Positions 1-8,662 of a stretch of 64,000 bases of DNA are shown here, in pieces. The stretch is from Fontibacillus puldeungensis. GTDB taxonomy: Bacteria > Bacillota > Bacilli > Paenibacillales > Paenibacillaceae. The notes under the pieces were generated by a model. The model saw only the letters and a program-made list of their open reading frames with translations. It did not search any database and was not told the DNA's origin. Positions within the stretch are counted from its first letter, which is position 1. Each line of letters starts with the position of its first letter. Where the stretch lies: contig NZ_JBHTLM010000022.1 of assembly GCF_042678945.1 (NCBI RefSeq), positions 10,538-74,537 on the forward strand, in the 5' to 3' direction. Both the position numbers and the translations under genes were made by a program.

Positions 1-265
1 ACGTCTACTTGGGTATCCGTCTTCGGCGGCAACCTCTGAAGAATTGATATCCCCACGCGGCTATCGCGTGTTAAATAAAATCCCCCGGCTTCCGAATGTC
101 ATTATTCATAATTTGGTGGAACGGTTCCACCAGCTTCCAAATGTGATGATGGCGAGCATCGAAGAATTGGACGAAGTGGACGGCATTGGCGAGGTTCGTG
201 CCCGCGCTATAAAGGAAGGACTTAAACGCCTTCAAGAGCAGGTATTCATTGACAGACAAATTTAA
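1..265 (+). CDS. disA: DNA integrity scanning diadenylate cyclase DisA, C-terminal end (partial)
   Basis: Only the last 87 or so codons are inside the window; the frame is open from base 2. The family makes cyclic di-AMP from two ATP and pauses on branched DNA. What is visible is the C-terminal DNA-binding part, a helix-hairpin-helix domain of the RuvA type (ELDEVDGIGEVRARAIKEGL, then RLQEQ). The diadenylate cyclase domain lies upstream and cannot be judged. Followed after 52 bp by pssA on the same strand. Identification rests on close similarity to the Bacillus DisA tail and on disA leading into this gene block. Confidence 0.93.
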   Translation, partial: RLLGYPSSAATSEELISPRGYRVLNKIPRLPNVIIHNLVERFHQLPNVMMASIEELDEVDGIGEVRARAIKEGLKRLQEQVFIDRQI

Positions 266-317
266 ATCACCTATCATCAAGTGATGATGTAAAGGAATAT
301 CTATTCGAGGTGAAAAG

Positions 318-1046
318 ATGATTACAAAATCGATTCCGAACTTGTTCACTCTGGGGAACATGACGCTCGGAATATTGGCCATCATGCTTGCGCTAGAAGG
401 ACGATTCAGCCTAGCTGCCATTATGGTAATTGTCGCTATGCTGCTCGATGGTTTGGATGGAAGGGTCGCCCGGGCTTTAAACGCACAGAGCGAGTTCGGC
501 AAAGAACTGGATTCATTATCGGATCTTATTTCATTTGGTATCGCTCCGGCACTGATTATGTATATAATTTCTTTTCACAGCATTCCACATGGATTAGCCT
601 GGACTGTAACCGCTATTTTCCCCATATGCGGGGCGCTGAGATTAGCGCGCTTCAATGTCCAGAAGGGGATTCCAGGATTTTTTATTGGGCTGCCAATCCC
701 TGCAGCGGGCGGCGTTTTAGCCACCTTGTCTCTATTCAATAAAGAAATCACGGCGCCTTATTTCATCATCGCAATGCTACTTCTTTCTTATTTGATGGTC
801 AGCACGGTCAGATACCCTAATTTCAAGAAGGTTGGCTTACCGAAAAAAGCGATTGCCTACACGCCGATTGTCGTTATCTTTGCCGTGGTCATTGCCGTCA
901 TTTTTCCGACGCAAACGTCCAAGCTGATCTTTGTTCCGCTCGTACTTTATGCAGCGTATGGTTTGAAGCAGAATATTGAAAGGCTGCTTCGTCGTAAAGG
1001 ACAGGATAAAGAAAACGTCGAGAAAATGTTTCGGCCAAAACGATAA
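318..1046 (+). CDS. pssA: CDP-diacylglycerol--serine O-phosphatidyltransferase
   Basis: Makes phosphatidylserine from CDP-diacylglycerol and L-serine in the cytoplasmic membrane, the first step to phosphatidylethanolamine. The 242-residue protein carries the CDP-alcohol phosphotransferase signature near residues 39-61 (DG..AR, eight residues, G...D...D, seen as DGRVAR then GKELDSLSD). It is strongly hydrophobic, with about six to eight membrane segments. ATG start preceded by GAGGTGA. An intrinsic terminator follows at once. No psd gene is adjacent here. Length is typical for the Gram-positive subclass II enzyme. Confidence 0.93.
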   Translation: MITKSIPNLFTLGNMTLGILAIMLALEGRFSLAAIMVIVAMLLDGLDGRVARALNAQSEFGKELDSLSDLISFGIAPALIMYIISFHSIPHGLAWTVTAIFPICGALRLARFNVQKGIPGFFIGLPIPAAGGVLATLSLFNKEITAPYFIIAMLLLSYLMVSTVRYPNFKKVGLPKKAIAYTPIVVIFAVVIAVIFPTQTSKLIFVPLVLYAAYGLKQNIERLLRRKGQDKENVEKMFRPKR

Positions 1047-1069
1047 CTGATTTATTCAACAAATATATT

Positions 1070-1119
1070 AAAGGCATAGATCTCTCCCCGGTTGGCGGAA
1101 AGCATCTATGCCTTTTTTT
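1070..1119 (+). terminator. Rho-independent terminator after pssA
   Basis: Arms AAGGCATAGAT and ATCTATGCCTT pair perfectly and run into seven T. It lies 24 bp after the pssA stop and faces the convergent gene at 1151-1546; the A-rich 5' side means it may also work on the minus strand. Confidence 0.9.
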
Positions 1120-1150
1120 GCTGCGATATTCTTCATAAACATACATTTGA

Positions 1151-1546
1151 CTAAGATAAATTAAACAATCCCAACGTGGAGCATTTTCGGGATTCCCGCT
1201 CGATGATCTCGTCCATGTTGATCTCGAGAAGATTGCAAAGGGCAGACATATAGAAAAGGTTACGTCCCAGCTCATTCATAATGGCATCTCGGCAGTTTTC
1301 ACACAATTCCCCCTGGACATGCTTGGCAATCTTTTCTTTAGCTTTCTGCAGGTCCATACCTGGTTCAAAGTCTTGCTTGGTGGCGTGCAGTTCAATACAA
1401 CCGCATTCAGTAACCGATTTGGTTACGGAGCGGACGGCAGCGGCGTTGGTTTGTCCCATTTTGGACAGTACATCGAGCAAACTGCGGTGACGGAGCAACA
1501 GATCGGAAACTTGTTCTTGAAAAGATTGAAGGCTTGGTGCGCTCAT
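1151..1546 (-). CDS. Conserved hypothetical protein with Cys motifs, MazG-like helical tail
   Basis: A 131-residue soluble, mostly helical protein on the strand opposite its neighbours. The start is set by GAGGTGGA upstream of the ATG. Residues 47-52 contain a TECGCIE motif and residues 81-86 a CENCRD motif, so three or four cysteines could bind a metal. The C-terminal third (ELGRNLFYMSALCNLLEINM, then DEIIERES) resembles the helical core of MazG-type nucleotide pyrophosphohydrolases, but the acidic EExxE metal motif is not clear. I do not recognise an assigned function. Convergent with pssA, divergent from the PIN/TRAM gene. Confidence 0.7.
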   Translation of the reverse strand: MSAPSLQSFQEQVSDLLLRHRSLLDVLSKMGQTNAAAVRSVTKSVTECGCIELHATKQDFEPGMDLQKAKEKIAKHVQGELCENCRDAIMNELGRNLFYMSALCNLLEINMDEIIERESRKCSTLGLFNLS

Positions 1547-1752
1547 TTTCCATCCACCTCAATATTATGAATTGAATTCATTATATGCCACTTTTTCCTC
1601 TCATATCAACCTGAAATCCCTCAAAACAGGGCCTCTCCAAGCTTTTCCAGAAATTTACCTGGTAAAAAAGTTGTTTGCCTCCGATTACGGCTTTGAAAAT
1701 TGGATCATACTGGATAAAGGAGTTACCAATTCTTTAGGAGGTGAAGAGAAAC

Positions 1753-2841
1753 ATGCTGAAAAAATATTTGCTTATTCTTGCTGGCCTAAGCGGAGCATGG
1801 TTTGGCTATACGGCGGGCGGTATGCTCAGCTTATTGCCGGAGAGTATTCAGTCTTGGTTTCATGACATGAATGCGGTGGCTTCAAATTTGATGCTGGCTG
1901 CCATCGGCGCTTTGATGTTTTTGATCTTGTTCTCACTGACTGCTGATCTCATCGCTTCTAGAGTGAGTTCTTGGATCGCAGCGCTAACGCGTATTCCTAT
2001 GAACGAAATGGCGGCCGGTGCGGCCGGATTGACTGCAGGACTTCTTCTTTCTTTAATGGTGTATCCCCTGTTGTCCTGGCTTGGATCTCTGGAGAGCTTC
2101 TTCCAGTTTGCCGTGTCAGCGCTTTTTGGTTACATAGGGCTGTATGTCGGGCTCGCCAAGAAGGAGGAGTTGTCCTCACTTTGGAAGTCTGGCAAATGGG
2201 GCAACACGGTTGTGGAGGAAGAACGGCGCACGCAGGAGCACAAAATTTTAGATACGAGCGTAATTATCGACGGGCGGATTGCCGATATTTGCAAAACCGG
2301 TTTTATTGAGGGAACGATTGTAATTCCAGAGTTTGTACTGGAGGAGCTCCAGCACATTGCGGATTCCTCGGATTTGCTTAAGCGCAATCGGGGACGACGG
2401 GGCCTGGATATTTTGAACAAAATTCAAAAAGAGCTCGATGTAAAAGTGATGATCTATGAAGGCGACTTTGAAGAGATATCCGAGGTAGACAGCAAGCTGG
2501 TTAAGCTGGCGAAAGTGCTTCAAGGCAAGGTTGTCACCAACGATTTTAATTTAAACAAGGTTTGTGAGCTGCAGGGCGTGTCGGTCTTAAACATCAACGA
2601 TCTGGCCAATGCGGTCAAACCGGTCGTGCTGCCGGGTGAAGAAATTATGGTTCAGGTCATTAAGGATGGCAAGGAGCACGGTCAAGGTGTAGCTTATCTG
2701 GACGACGGGACGATGATTGTTGTCGAAGGCGGGCGAGATTTTATCGGAAGCATTACAGAGGTACTCGTCACAAGCGTTCTGCAAACTTCGGCGGGACGGA
2801 TGATCTTTGCCAAACCGAAACTGTTGGAAAAAGCCCAGTAA
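1753..2841 (+). CDS. PIN/TRAM-domain integral membrane protein (YacL family)
   Basis: A 362-residue protein with four N-terminal membrane segments (about 5-25, 41-65, 85-105 and 112-130), then a PIN-like nuclease domain starting near KILDTSVIIDGRIADI (about 164-179) with the conserved first acidic residue, and a C-terminal TRAM RNA-binding domain (about residues 290-355). The family is widespread in Bacillales next to ispD; the RNase role is predicted, not proven. Start chosen at ATG 1753 because AGGAGGTGAAG lies 7-17 bp upstream; the in-frame GTG at 1741 sits inside that site. Confidence 0.88.
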   Translation: MLKKYLLILAGLSGAWFGYTAGGMLSLLPESIQSWFHDMNAVASNLMLAAIGALMFLILFSLTADLIASRVSSWIAALTRIPMNEMAAGAAGLTAGLLLSLMVYPLLSWLGSLESFFQFAVSALFGYIGLYVGLAKKEELSSLWKSGKWGNTVVEEERRTQEHKILDTSVIIDGRIADICKTGFIEGTIVIPEFVLEELQHIADSSDLLKRNRGRRGLDILNKIQKELDVKVMIYEGDFEEISEVDSKLVKLAKVLQGKVVTNDFNLNKVCELQGVSVLNINDLANAVKPVVLPGEEIMVQVIKDGKEHGQGVAYLDDGTMIVVEGGRDFIGSITEVLVTSVLQTSAGRMIFAKPKLLEKAQ

Positions 2842-2910
2842 ATTCGGTATGATGAAAATAAATGCACGAAACCGGTGCGTTAATACTGGGCAAGAGTGAG
2901 GCAGAGATAA

Positions 2911-3627
2911 ATGCAGGCAGGAGCAATCGGCCAGGCGGGAGTCATCGTTGTGGCGGCTGGTCGGGGAACCCGCATGGGTACACGGGAAAGTAAGCAGTAC
3001 CTGATGCTGGAGGAGAAGCCGATCATCATCCATACGCTGGAGACGTTCGACCGCCATCCATGGATTGCCGAGATGGTGCTTGTGACCGGAGAGCAAGACG
3101 TAGAACGGTGCCAGTCTTGGGTTGCTGAATACGGCATTACCAAAAAAATAAAGGTTGTTCCGGGCGGCGCTGAGCGTCAGCAATCGGTATACCATGGGCT
3201 GCTTCATATCAGCACGCCATGGGTACTGGTGCATGACGGCGTCCGCCCTTTTGTCACGAGCAGCCAGATTACCTCTTGCTGTGAAGCGGCGGTCCATCAT
3301 GGGGCAGCCGTTCTTGCCGTTCCGGTCAAGGATACCGTGAAGAAGGCGGATGAACAAGGCTGGGTAGCCGGGACACTCAATCGCAGTGAACTGTGGGCGA
3401 TTCAGACCCCGCAGGCGTTTCGACGTGACGATCTGCTTTCCGCCCATGAGCGGGCGGCTCAGGATGGCTTCATCGGTACGGATGACTCCATGCTGATAGA
3501 ACGGCTAGGTATTCCCGTCAAGCTTGTAGAAGGCGGATACAATAACATCAAGATTACGACACCGGAGGATTTGGATTTTGCGGAATGGATTCGCAAAAAG
3601 AAACATTTGTTGGGAGAGGGATTATGA
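2911..3627 (+). CDS. ispD: 2-C-methyl-D-erythritol 4-phosphate cytidylyltransferase
   Basis: Third step of the non-mevalonate (MEP) isoprenoid pathway: MEP plus CTP gives CDP-methylerythritol. The N-terminal nucleotide-binding loop VIVVAAGRGTRMG (residues 11-23), the VHDGVRPF motif (about 108-115) and the DxVK-type segment PVKDTVKKA are typical. 238 residues, usual length. The stop codon overlaps the ispF start as ATGA, so the two are translationally coupled. The product acts in the cytosol and feeds undecaprenyl phosphate and quinone synthesis. Confidence 0.95.
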   Translation: MQAGAIGQAGVIVVAAGRGTRMGTRESKQYLMLEEKPIIIHTLETFDRHPWIAEMVLVTGEQDVERCQSWVAEYGITKKIKVVPGGAERQQSVYHGLLHISTPWVLVHDGVRPFVTSSQITSCCEAAVHHGAAVLAVPVKDTVKKADEQGWVAGTLNRSELWAIQTPQAFRRDDLLSAHERAAQDGFIGTDDSMLIERLGIPVKLVEGGYNNIKITTPEDLDFAEWIRKKKHLLGEGL

Positions 3628-4115
3628 TGCTGAAGGTAGGACAAGGCTTTGACGTGCATCAACTCGTGGAGGGAAGACCGTGCATAATCGGCGGGGTTAC
3701 CATCCCCTACGAGAAAGGACTGCTTGGGCATTCGGATGCCGATGTGCTTTTACATGCCGTAAGCGATGCGATATTGGGAGCTCTGGGGCTCGGGGATATT
3801 GGACGCCATTTTCCCGATACAGACCCGACCTTCAAGGATGCGGATAGTGTAAAGCTGCTGCAGCGGGTATGGGAAATGGGCAAGGGAAAGGGCTACCGCC
3901 TTGGTAACCTAGACGCAACAATTATTGCACAGCGGCCTAAAATGGCACCGTACATTCCGCAGATGGTAGAGGTAATCGCTCGTGTTCTGGAGGCGGATCC
4001 GCAGCTTGTAAATGTGAAGGCTACGACCACCGAGCAACTCGGGTTTACCGGACGGGGTGAAGGAATTGCGGCACAATGCATTGTCTGCCTTGTCTCGAAT
4101 GTGCTATCATCGTAA
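3624..4115 (+). CDS. ispF: 2-C-methyl-D-erythritol 2,4-cyclodiphosphate synthase
   Basis: Makes the cyclic diphosphate in the MEP pathway from CDP-methylerythritol 2-phosphate. Metal ligands are visible in GQGFDVHQL (residues 6-14) and in the HSDADVLLHAVSDAILGA stretch (about 35-52), followed by GDIGRHFPDTDP. 163 residues, typical. The ATG at 3624 overlaps the ispD TGA by four bases and is preceded by GGGAGAGGG; the ATG at 3627 is an equal alternative. ispE is not in the window. Confidence 0.95.
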   Translation: MMLKVGQGFDVHQLVEGRPCIIGGVTIPYEKGLLGHSDADVLLHAVSDAILGALGLGDIGRHFPDTDPTFKDADSVKLLQRVWEMGKGKGYRLGNLDATIIAQRPKMAPYIPQMVEVIARVLEADPQLVNVKATTTEQLGFTGRGEGIAAQCIVCLVSNVLSS

Positions 4116-4175
4116 GGTTATAACAGTTATGAGTTAAGTTCGTCGTTTGTTCTTAAAATCAGGGAGGGGATTGCT

Positions 4176-5636
4176 ATGACAGAGGTTCGCGTGCGCTATG
4201 CTCCGAGTCCGACAGGTCATTTACATATCGGAAACGCAAGAACCGCATTGTTTAACTATCTATTCGCAAGACACCACGGCGGGAAATTCATTATCCGCAT
4301 AGAAGATACGGACTTAAAACGGAATATGCCCGGTGGTGAAGAAAATCAGCTGACCTACCTTAAATGGCTGGGTATGGATTGGGACGAAAGCATTGATGTT
4401 GGCGGAGAATATGGACCGTACCGCCAGACCGAACGGCTTGATTTGTATCGCCCTTACGTGCAGGAACTCCTGGATAAGGGCCTTGCTTATCGCTGCTATT
4501 GCACGGAGGAGGAGCTCGAGAAGGAGCGCGAAGAGCAGCTCGCTCGCGGTGAAACGCCGCGTTATTCCGGTAAGCACAGGAATATGACGCCGGAGCAAAT
4601 TGCCTCGTATGACGCACAGGGTCTCCCGTACAGCATCCGTTTCCGGGTGCCGGAAGGCCGCACCTTTACGTTCGATGACCTTGTCAAAGGGCCGATCTCG
4701 TTTGAGTCGGACATCAGCGGGGATTTCGTTATCGTGAAGAAGGACGGCATTCCTACGTACAATTTTGCGGTCGTTTTGGATGACCATCTGATGAATATTA
4801 CACACGTGCTGCGCGGGGAAGATCATGTATCCAACACGCCGCGGCAGCTCATGATTTATGATGCCTTCGGCTGGGAACCACCACGTTTTGCCCATATGAC
4901 CCTGATCGTCGGGGACAACCATAAGAAGCTTAGTAAACGCGATGAATCGGTTATCCAATTTCTCGAGCAATATGATCAGCTCGGCTACTTGCCGGAAGCG
5001 CTGTTCAACTTTATCGCTTTGCTCGGCTGGTCGCCGGAAGGGGAAGAGGAGTTCTTCACCAAAGAACAGCTGATTTCGATCTTTGATGAAAGCCGCCTAT
5101 CCCGCAGTCCGGCCGTGTTCGATAAGAACAAGCTGGCTCATTTAAATAACTACTACATCAAAAATGCCGAACCTGAACGTATCGCGGCACTAGCCATTCC
5201 GCATCTTCAAAAGGCTTCCCGGTTGCCGTCGGAGCTGTCGCCTGAACAGGAAGCTTGGGCCAAGGCGCTAATCGCCTTGTATCAGGAGCAAATGACCGCT
5301 GCTTCCGATATCGTGGAGCTGTCGGACATGTTCTTCCGCACCGAGCTTCAGGTGGATGAAGAGGCTGCCGCTATTCTGGCTGAGCCGCAAGTTCCGACCG
5401 TACTCAAGGCCTTCCTCGAGAAGGTAGAGGCATTGACGGAGTATACGACCGAGAACATCGCCGCATCTATCAAGGCGGTTCAGAAGGAAACAGGGACTAA
5501 AGGCAAGGGCCTGTTTATGCCGATCCGCGTTGCTTTGACCGGCCAAATGCATGGCCGCGATTTGAACCAGACGATCTATCTGCTAGGCAAGGATCGCGTC
5601 ATCGATCGCCTCAAAGCGCAAATCGCCGCTTTGTAA
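4176..5636 (+). CDS. gltX: Glutamyl-tRNA synthetase
   Basis: Charges tRNA-Glu with glutamate (and, in many Gram-positives, tRNA-Gln for later amidation). Class I signatures are present: PSPTGHLHIGNARTALF (residues 9-25, HIGN form) and KLSKRDE (about 251-257, KMSKS form). 486 residues, usual bacterial length, with a C-terminal anticodon-binding helical domain. ATG start with AGGGAGGGG. In B. subtilis, as here, gltX is followed by the cysE-cysS operon. No T-box is seen before gltX. Confidence 0.96.
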   Translation: MTEVRVRYAPSPTGHLHIGNARTALFNYLFARHHGGKFIIRIEDTDLKRNMPGGEENQLTYLKWLGMDWDESIDVGGEYGPYRQTERLDLYRPYVQELLDKGLAYRCYCTEEELEKEREEQLARGETPRYSGKHRNMTPEQIASYDAQGLPYSIRFRVPEGRTFTFDDLVKGPISFESDISGDFVIVKKDGIPTYNFAVVLDDHLMNITHVLRGEDHVSNTPRQLMIYDAFGWEPPRFAHMTLIVGDNHKKLSKRDESVIQFLEQYDQLGYLPEALFNFIALLGWSPEGEEEFFTKEQLISIFDESRLSRSPAVFDKNKLAHLNNYYIKNAEPERIAALAIPHLQKASRLPSELSPEQEAWAKALIALYQEQMTAASDIVELSDMFFRTELQVDEEAAAILAEPQVPTVLKAFLEKVEALTEYTTENIAASIKAVQKETGTKGKGLFMPIRVALTGQMHGRDLNQTIYLLGKDRVIDRLKAQIAAL

Positions 5637-5672
5637 TCGCCAGTCTTCGCGGCAAATGATTCCTTGTCAGTC

Positions 5673-5710
5673 TCCCTGCCTTTCAGGTAATATAAGGGCA
5701 GGGATTTATT
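5673..5710 (+). terminator. Probable terminator after gltX
   Basis: Arms TCCCTGCC and GGCAGGGA pair perfectly over a 16-nt loop, followed by a short T-rich stretch (TTTATTA). The T-run is weak, so termination may be partial. Confidence 0.55.
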
Positions 5711-5904
5711 ACTACAAAATTAAAAGTGTGCAATATGCACTTAGCGAAGCAGGCCGTTTGAATCTGGAGAAACGTTAGTGGTCGCCTTTGCATCCGGATT
5801 GTTACCTACTTTAGGTTCTGTAGAATTAAACAATCTGGACGCAACAGCGATCGGAAGATCAAACGGCATGCGGAGCGGGCTAACTTGACACCTTTAATCA
5901 CCGG

Positions 5905-6236
5905 CCAAGATCGGGAGAAGTACGTGAGGCAGCTGTATCTGCCAGAGAGGATAACCGGGACCCTTCATGCGGACCGTTTACGGAGCAACGAAGAACCCAG
6001 GCTGAAAGTTATCTAGATACGCGCAGCGGAAATGCACCCGGGAGCCGCGGCATCGAACACGCCTTAATCGGCGAAGTAGATGTCGCCGTCACATCCGCGT
6101 TAAGGATGCAATGAAGGGATAGATGAGTCGCCTCGCTTAATTTTTAGCGTAGCTGAGTTCATAATCATCTTATCCAAAGCAGAGTGGAACCGCGCATAAA
6201 GCGCCTCTGCAGCGAAAGCTGCAGGGGTGCTTTTTT
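5905..6236 (+). promoter_or_regulatory. Cysteine T-box leader (specifier UGC) with terminator
   Basis: A tRNA-sensing leader for cysE-cysS. Visible landmarks in order: AGTA of the specifier-loop 5' strand at 5919-5922, the distal CAGAGAG at 5943-5949, the specifier-loop 3' strand with GAAA-TGC-A (codon TGC, Cys, at 6033-6035), where CGGG at 5912-5915 can pair with CCCG just after the codon; the T-box sequence AGAGTGGAACCGCG at 6181-6194; and the terminator GCGCCTCTGCAGC / GCTGCAGGGGTGC with six T at 6201-6236. Uncharged tRNA-Cys would favour the antiterminator. The choice of specifier is inferred from position and flanking pairing; the T-box itself is certain. Confidence 0.93.
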
Positions 6237-6357
6237 GTATTGTAGCGATGATTGCACTTAACGCCGTACCATTCGCGCCCTTAGGGTGGCAGCTGAGCCA
6301 TTTAACTGTATTTTGTACAGCTATTTTCCGCCCTCGGCTGAACTAGACGAAAATAAA

Positions 6358-6432
6358 TGCAAAAAGTACATCAAAATGGGTCAAATAAGCAGGCGGCTCT
6401 CCAATTGACTACTTTTAAATGTACTTTTTACA
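6358..6432. repeat. 75-bp element with 14-bp terminal inverted repeats
   Basis: TGCAAAAAGTACAT at 6358-6371 and ATGTACTTTTTACA at 6419-6432 are inverted copies with one mismatch. The element lies between the T-box terminator and cysE, in a gap (6237-6571) that is long for a T-box operon. A TTGACT (6405-6410) sits inside it with TACAAC 18 bp downstream, a weak promoter candidate. It could be a miniature insertion element or only an RNA stem. The rest of 6237-6571 holds nothing else I recognise. Confidence 0.5.
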
Positions 6433-6571
6433 ACTAATGCAGAAGAACTGGACCTGCCCAAGCAAAATAGTTGCACATTTTACATTTAGGTGTGAAGTTT
6501 ATGCGGGTGCGAGTGCCTTATTTCATCATCATTCAATTCAAATGTAATAGGAAAAGAAGGTGGGGGAAGCT

Positions 6572-7204
6572 ATGTTCAAGAGAATCAGATCTGATATCCA
6601 GGCGGTTTTCGACAATGATCCGGCGGCGAGAAGCTGGTTTGAGGTTGTTTTTACGTATTCCGGCTTGCACGCAATATGGAGCCACCGGATCGCTCATGCC
6701 TTCTACCGCCGCAGGTGGTTTACGCTTGCCCGGGCCATTTCCCAGGCCAGCCGTTTTTTTACCGGAATCGAAATTCATCCCGGTGCCCAAATCGGCAATC
6801 GATTGTTTATCGACCATGGCATGGGCGTCGTCATCGGGGAAACCTGTGAAATTGGGGATGACGTTGTGATTTATCAAGGGGTTACCCTGGGGGGAAGCGG
6901 CAAGGAAAAAGGAAAACGCCATCCCACCGTCGGCAATAACGTAGTGATCGGTTCGGGAGCGAAAGTTCTCGGTTCTTTTAAAATTGGCGATCAGGCCAAT
7001 ATCGGTGCCAACTCCGTCGTTTTGAAGGAGGTTCCCGCAGGAAGCACGGTGGTCGGTATTCCTGGAAAGGTCGTACGTCTGGACGGCAAACGCCTGGACC
7101 GCCTAAGCCATCAGCTCCCGGATCCGGTGGTTGATGCGATGCGCGAGATGCAGCGTGAGATCGAACAGCTGCGCGGTGAGATGCGCGAAATGAAGCAACG
7201 CTAG
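6572..7204 (+). CDS. cysE: Serine O-acetyltransferase
   Basis: Makes O-acetylserine from serine and acetyl-CoA, committing serine to cysteine. The short N-terminal helical part (FDNDPAARSWFEVVFTYSGL, residues 13-32) is followed by the left-handed beta-helix of hexapeptide repeats with EIHPGAQIG, FIDHGMGVVIGET and GGSGKEKGKRHPT (about 65-125). 210 residues, the short Gram-positive form. ATG 6572 is preferred over GTG 6560 because AGGTGGGGG lies just upstream. Expected to be under the Cys T-box; cotranscribed with cysS. Confidence 0.95.
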   Translation: MFKRIRSDIQAVFDNDPAARSWFEVVFTYSGLHAIWSHRIAHAFYRRRWFTLARAISQASRFFTGIEIHPGAQIGNRLFIDHGMGVVIGETCEIGDDVVIYQGVTLGGSGKEKGKRHPTVGNNVVIGSGAKVLGSFKIGDQANIGANSVVLKEVPAGSTVVGIPGKVVRLDGKRLDRLSHQLPDPVVDAMREMQREIEQLRGEMREMKQR

Positions 7205-7258
7205 CGTGATGAGCAAACGTCAGAAATAACTAATCTATAAACCGAAAGGAAAGTGAGC

Positions 7259-8662
7259 ATGGCACTGCAGATTTATAACACGTTAACTCGGACGAAACAG
7301 GAATTTGTGAGCCTTACACCGGGAAAAGTGAATATGTATGTATGCGGACCAACCGTATATGGGTATATCCATATTGGGAATGCGCGGCCGGTGATTTTTT
7401 TTGATGTTGTGCGCAGCTATTTGGAGAATCAGAATTACGAAGTCAATTATGTCGTCAACTTTACGGACGTAGATGACAAGCTAATCCGCAAAGCGGAGGA
7501 AATGGGGAAACCCGTTCCCGAAGTGGCCGATATGTTTATCAAAGCGTACACAGAGGACCTTGAAGGGCTAGGAATCCCACATGCTACGGCAAATCCGCGG
7601 GTGACCGAGAACATGGATATTATCATCAACTTTATCCGTGAGCTTGAGGAAAAAGGCTTTGCGTACGAAAAAGGCGGAGACGTGTTTTACCGTACAACGA
7701 AGTTCCAGGAATACGGGAAGCTGTCGGGGCAGAACATCGAGGAGCTGCAGTTCGGCATTCGCATCGAAGTCGACGAGCGAAAGGAAAATCCGGTGGATTT
7801 TGTCTTGTGGAAGGCCGCAAAACCGGGGGAAATCTTTTGGGACAGCCCATGGGGCAAAGGGCGCCCGGGCTGGCATATCGAATGCTCGGCCATGTCCCGA
7901 AATATGCTTGGTGATACACTCGACATCCATGGCGGGGGACAAGACTTGCAGTTCCCACACCATGAGTGTGAAATCGCACAATCGGAGGCAATTACCGGCA
8001 AGCCTCTCGCAAATTATTGGATGCATAACGGTTATATTAATATTGGCGGGGAAAAAATGTCGAAATCGCTTGGTAACGGCATTCTTGTCAAAGACTTGCT
8101 CAAGCAGTACAAGGTTGAGGCGATTCGTTACTTCATGCTGTCGACTCATTATCGGCATCAGCTTAACTTTACGGAAGAGACAATGCGTCAGGCAGAACGA
8201 AGCGTTGAGCGGATCGCAAACGCAGTAAATAATCTGCATCATCGGTTGGAGGCTGCTGTAGAGGAAAACAGCGCAGTTACACCGGAGTGGGCGGAGAAGC
8301 TCGAGCAAATCCGGAGTACGTTCCATGCGAAAATGCAGGATGATTTCAACACGCCGGATGCGATAACGGCCGTGTTCGAATGGGTGAGCGAAGTTAATGG
8401 TTTGCTGCAGCTTCCGGAAGCAGGGAGAGCAGATCTGGAGGCGGCAGAGAAGCTGTTTACAGAAATGAATGGGATTCTCCGTATTGTTCTTCCAGAGGAG
8501 CCGGAATTGCTCGACGCCGAAATTGAGGCGCTGATTGAGGAACGGACACAGGCTCGGAAGGACAAAAACTGGGCACGCGCGGATGAAATTCGCAGCCTGC
8601 TGGACGCGCAGGGAATCGTGCTCGAGGATACGCCTCAAGGGATGAGATGGCGGCGCAAATGA
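7259..8662 (+). CDS. cysS: Cysteinyl-tRNA synthetase
   Basis: Charges tRNA-Cys. Class I signatures: CGPTVYGYIHIGNARP (about 28-43, where the Cys is a zinc ligand) and EKMSKSLGN (about 265-273). The further zinc ligands appear in WHIECSAMS and the GGGQDLQFPHHECEIAQSE stretch. 467 residues, usual length. ATG 7259 chosen because AGGAAAGTG is 8 bp upstream; GTG 7253 lies within it. Placed after cysE, so cysteine supply and use share one tRNA-Cys-sensing control. Confidence 0.96.
   Translation: MALQIYNTLTRTKQEFVSLTPGKVNMYVCGPTVYGYIHIGNARPVIFFDVVRSYLENQNYEVNYVVNFTDVDDKLIRKAEEMGKPVPEVADMFIKAYTEDLEGLGIPHATANPRVTENMDIIINFIRELEEKGFAYEKGGDVFYRTTKFQEYGKLSGQNIEELQFGIRIEVDERKENPVDFVLWKAAKPGEIFWDSPWGKGRPGWHIECSAMSRNMLGDTLDIHGGGQDLQFPHHECEIAQSEAITGKPLANYWMHNGYINIGGEKMSKSLGNGILVKDLLKQYKVEAIRYFMLSTHYRHQLNFTEETMRQAERSVERIANAVNNLHHRLEAAVEENSAVTPEWAEKLEQIRSTFHAKMQDDFNTPDAITAVFEWVSEVNGLLQLPEAGRADLEAAEKLFTEMNGILRIVLPEEPELLDAEIEALIEERTQARKDKNWARADEIRSLLDAQGIVLEDTPQGMRWRRK

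Noticed and set aside
1572..1865. 97-codon frame before the PIN/TRAM gene
   Set aside because: Overlaps the real start in another frame; no binding site.
5711..5904. Possible gene remnant between gltX and the T-box
   Set aside because: No frame of useful length or recognisable similarity; left as unassigned spacer.
6471..6869. 132-codon frame in the cysE leader
   Set aside because: Overlaps cysE in another frame, no recognisable product, poor start signal.
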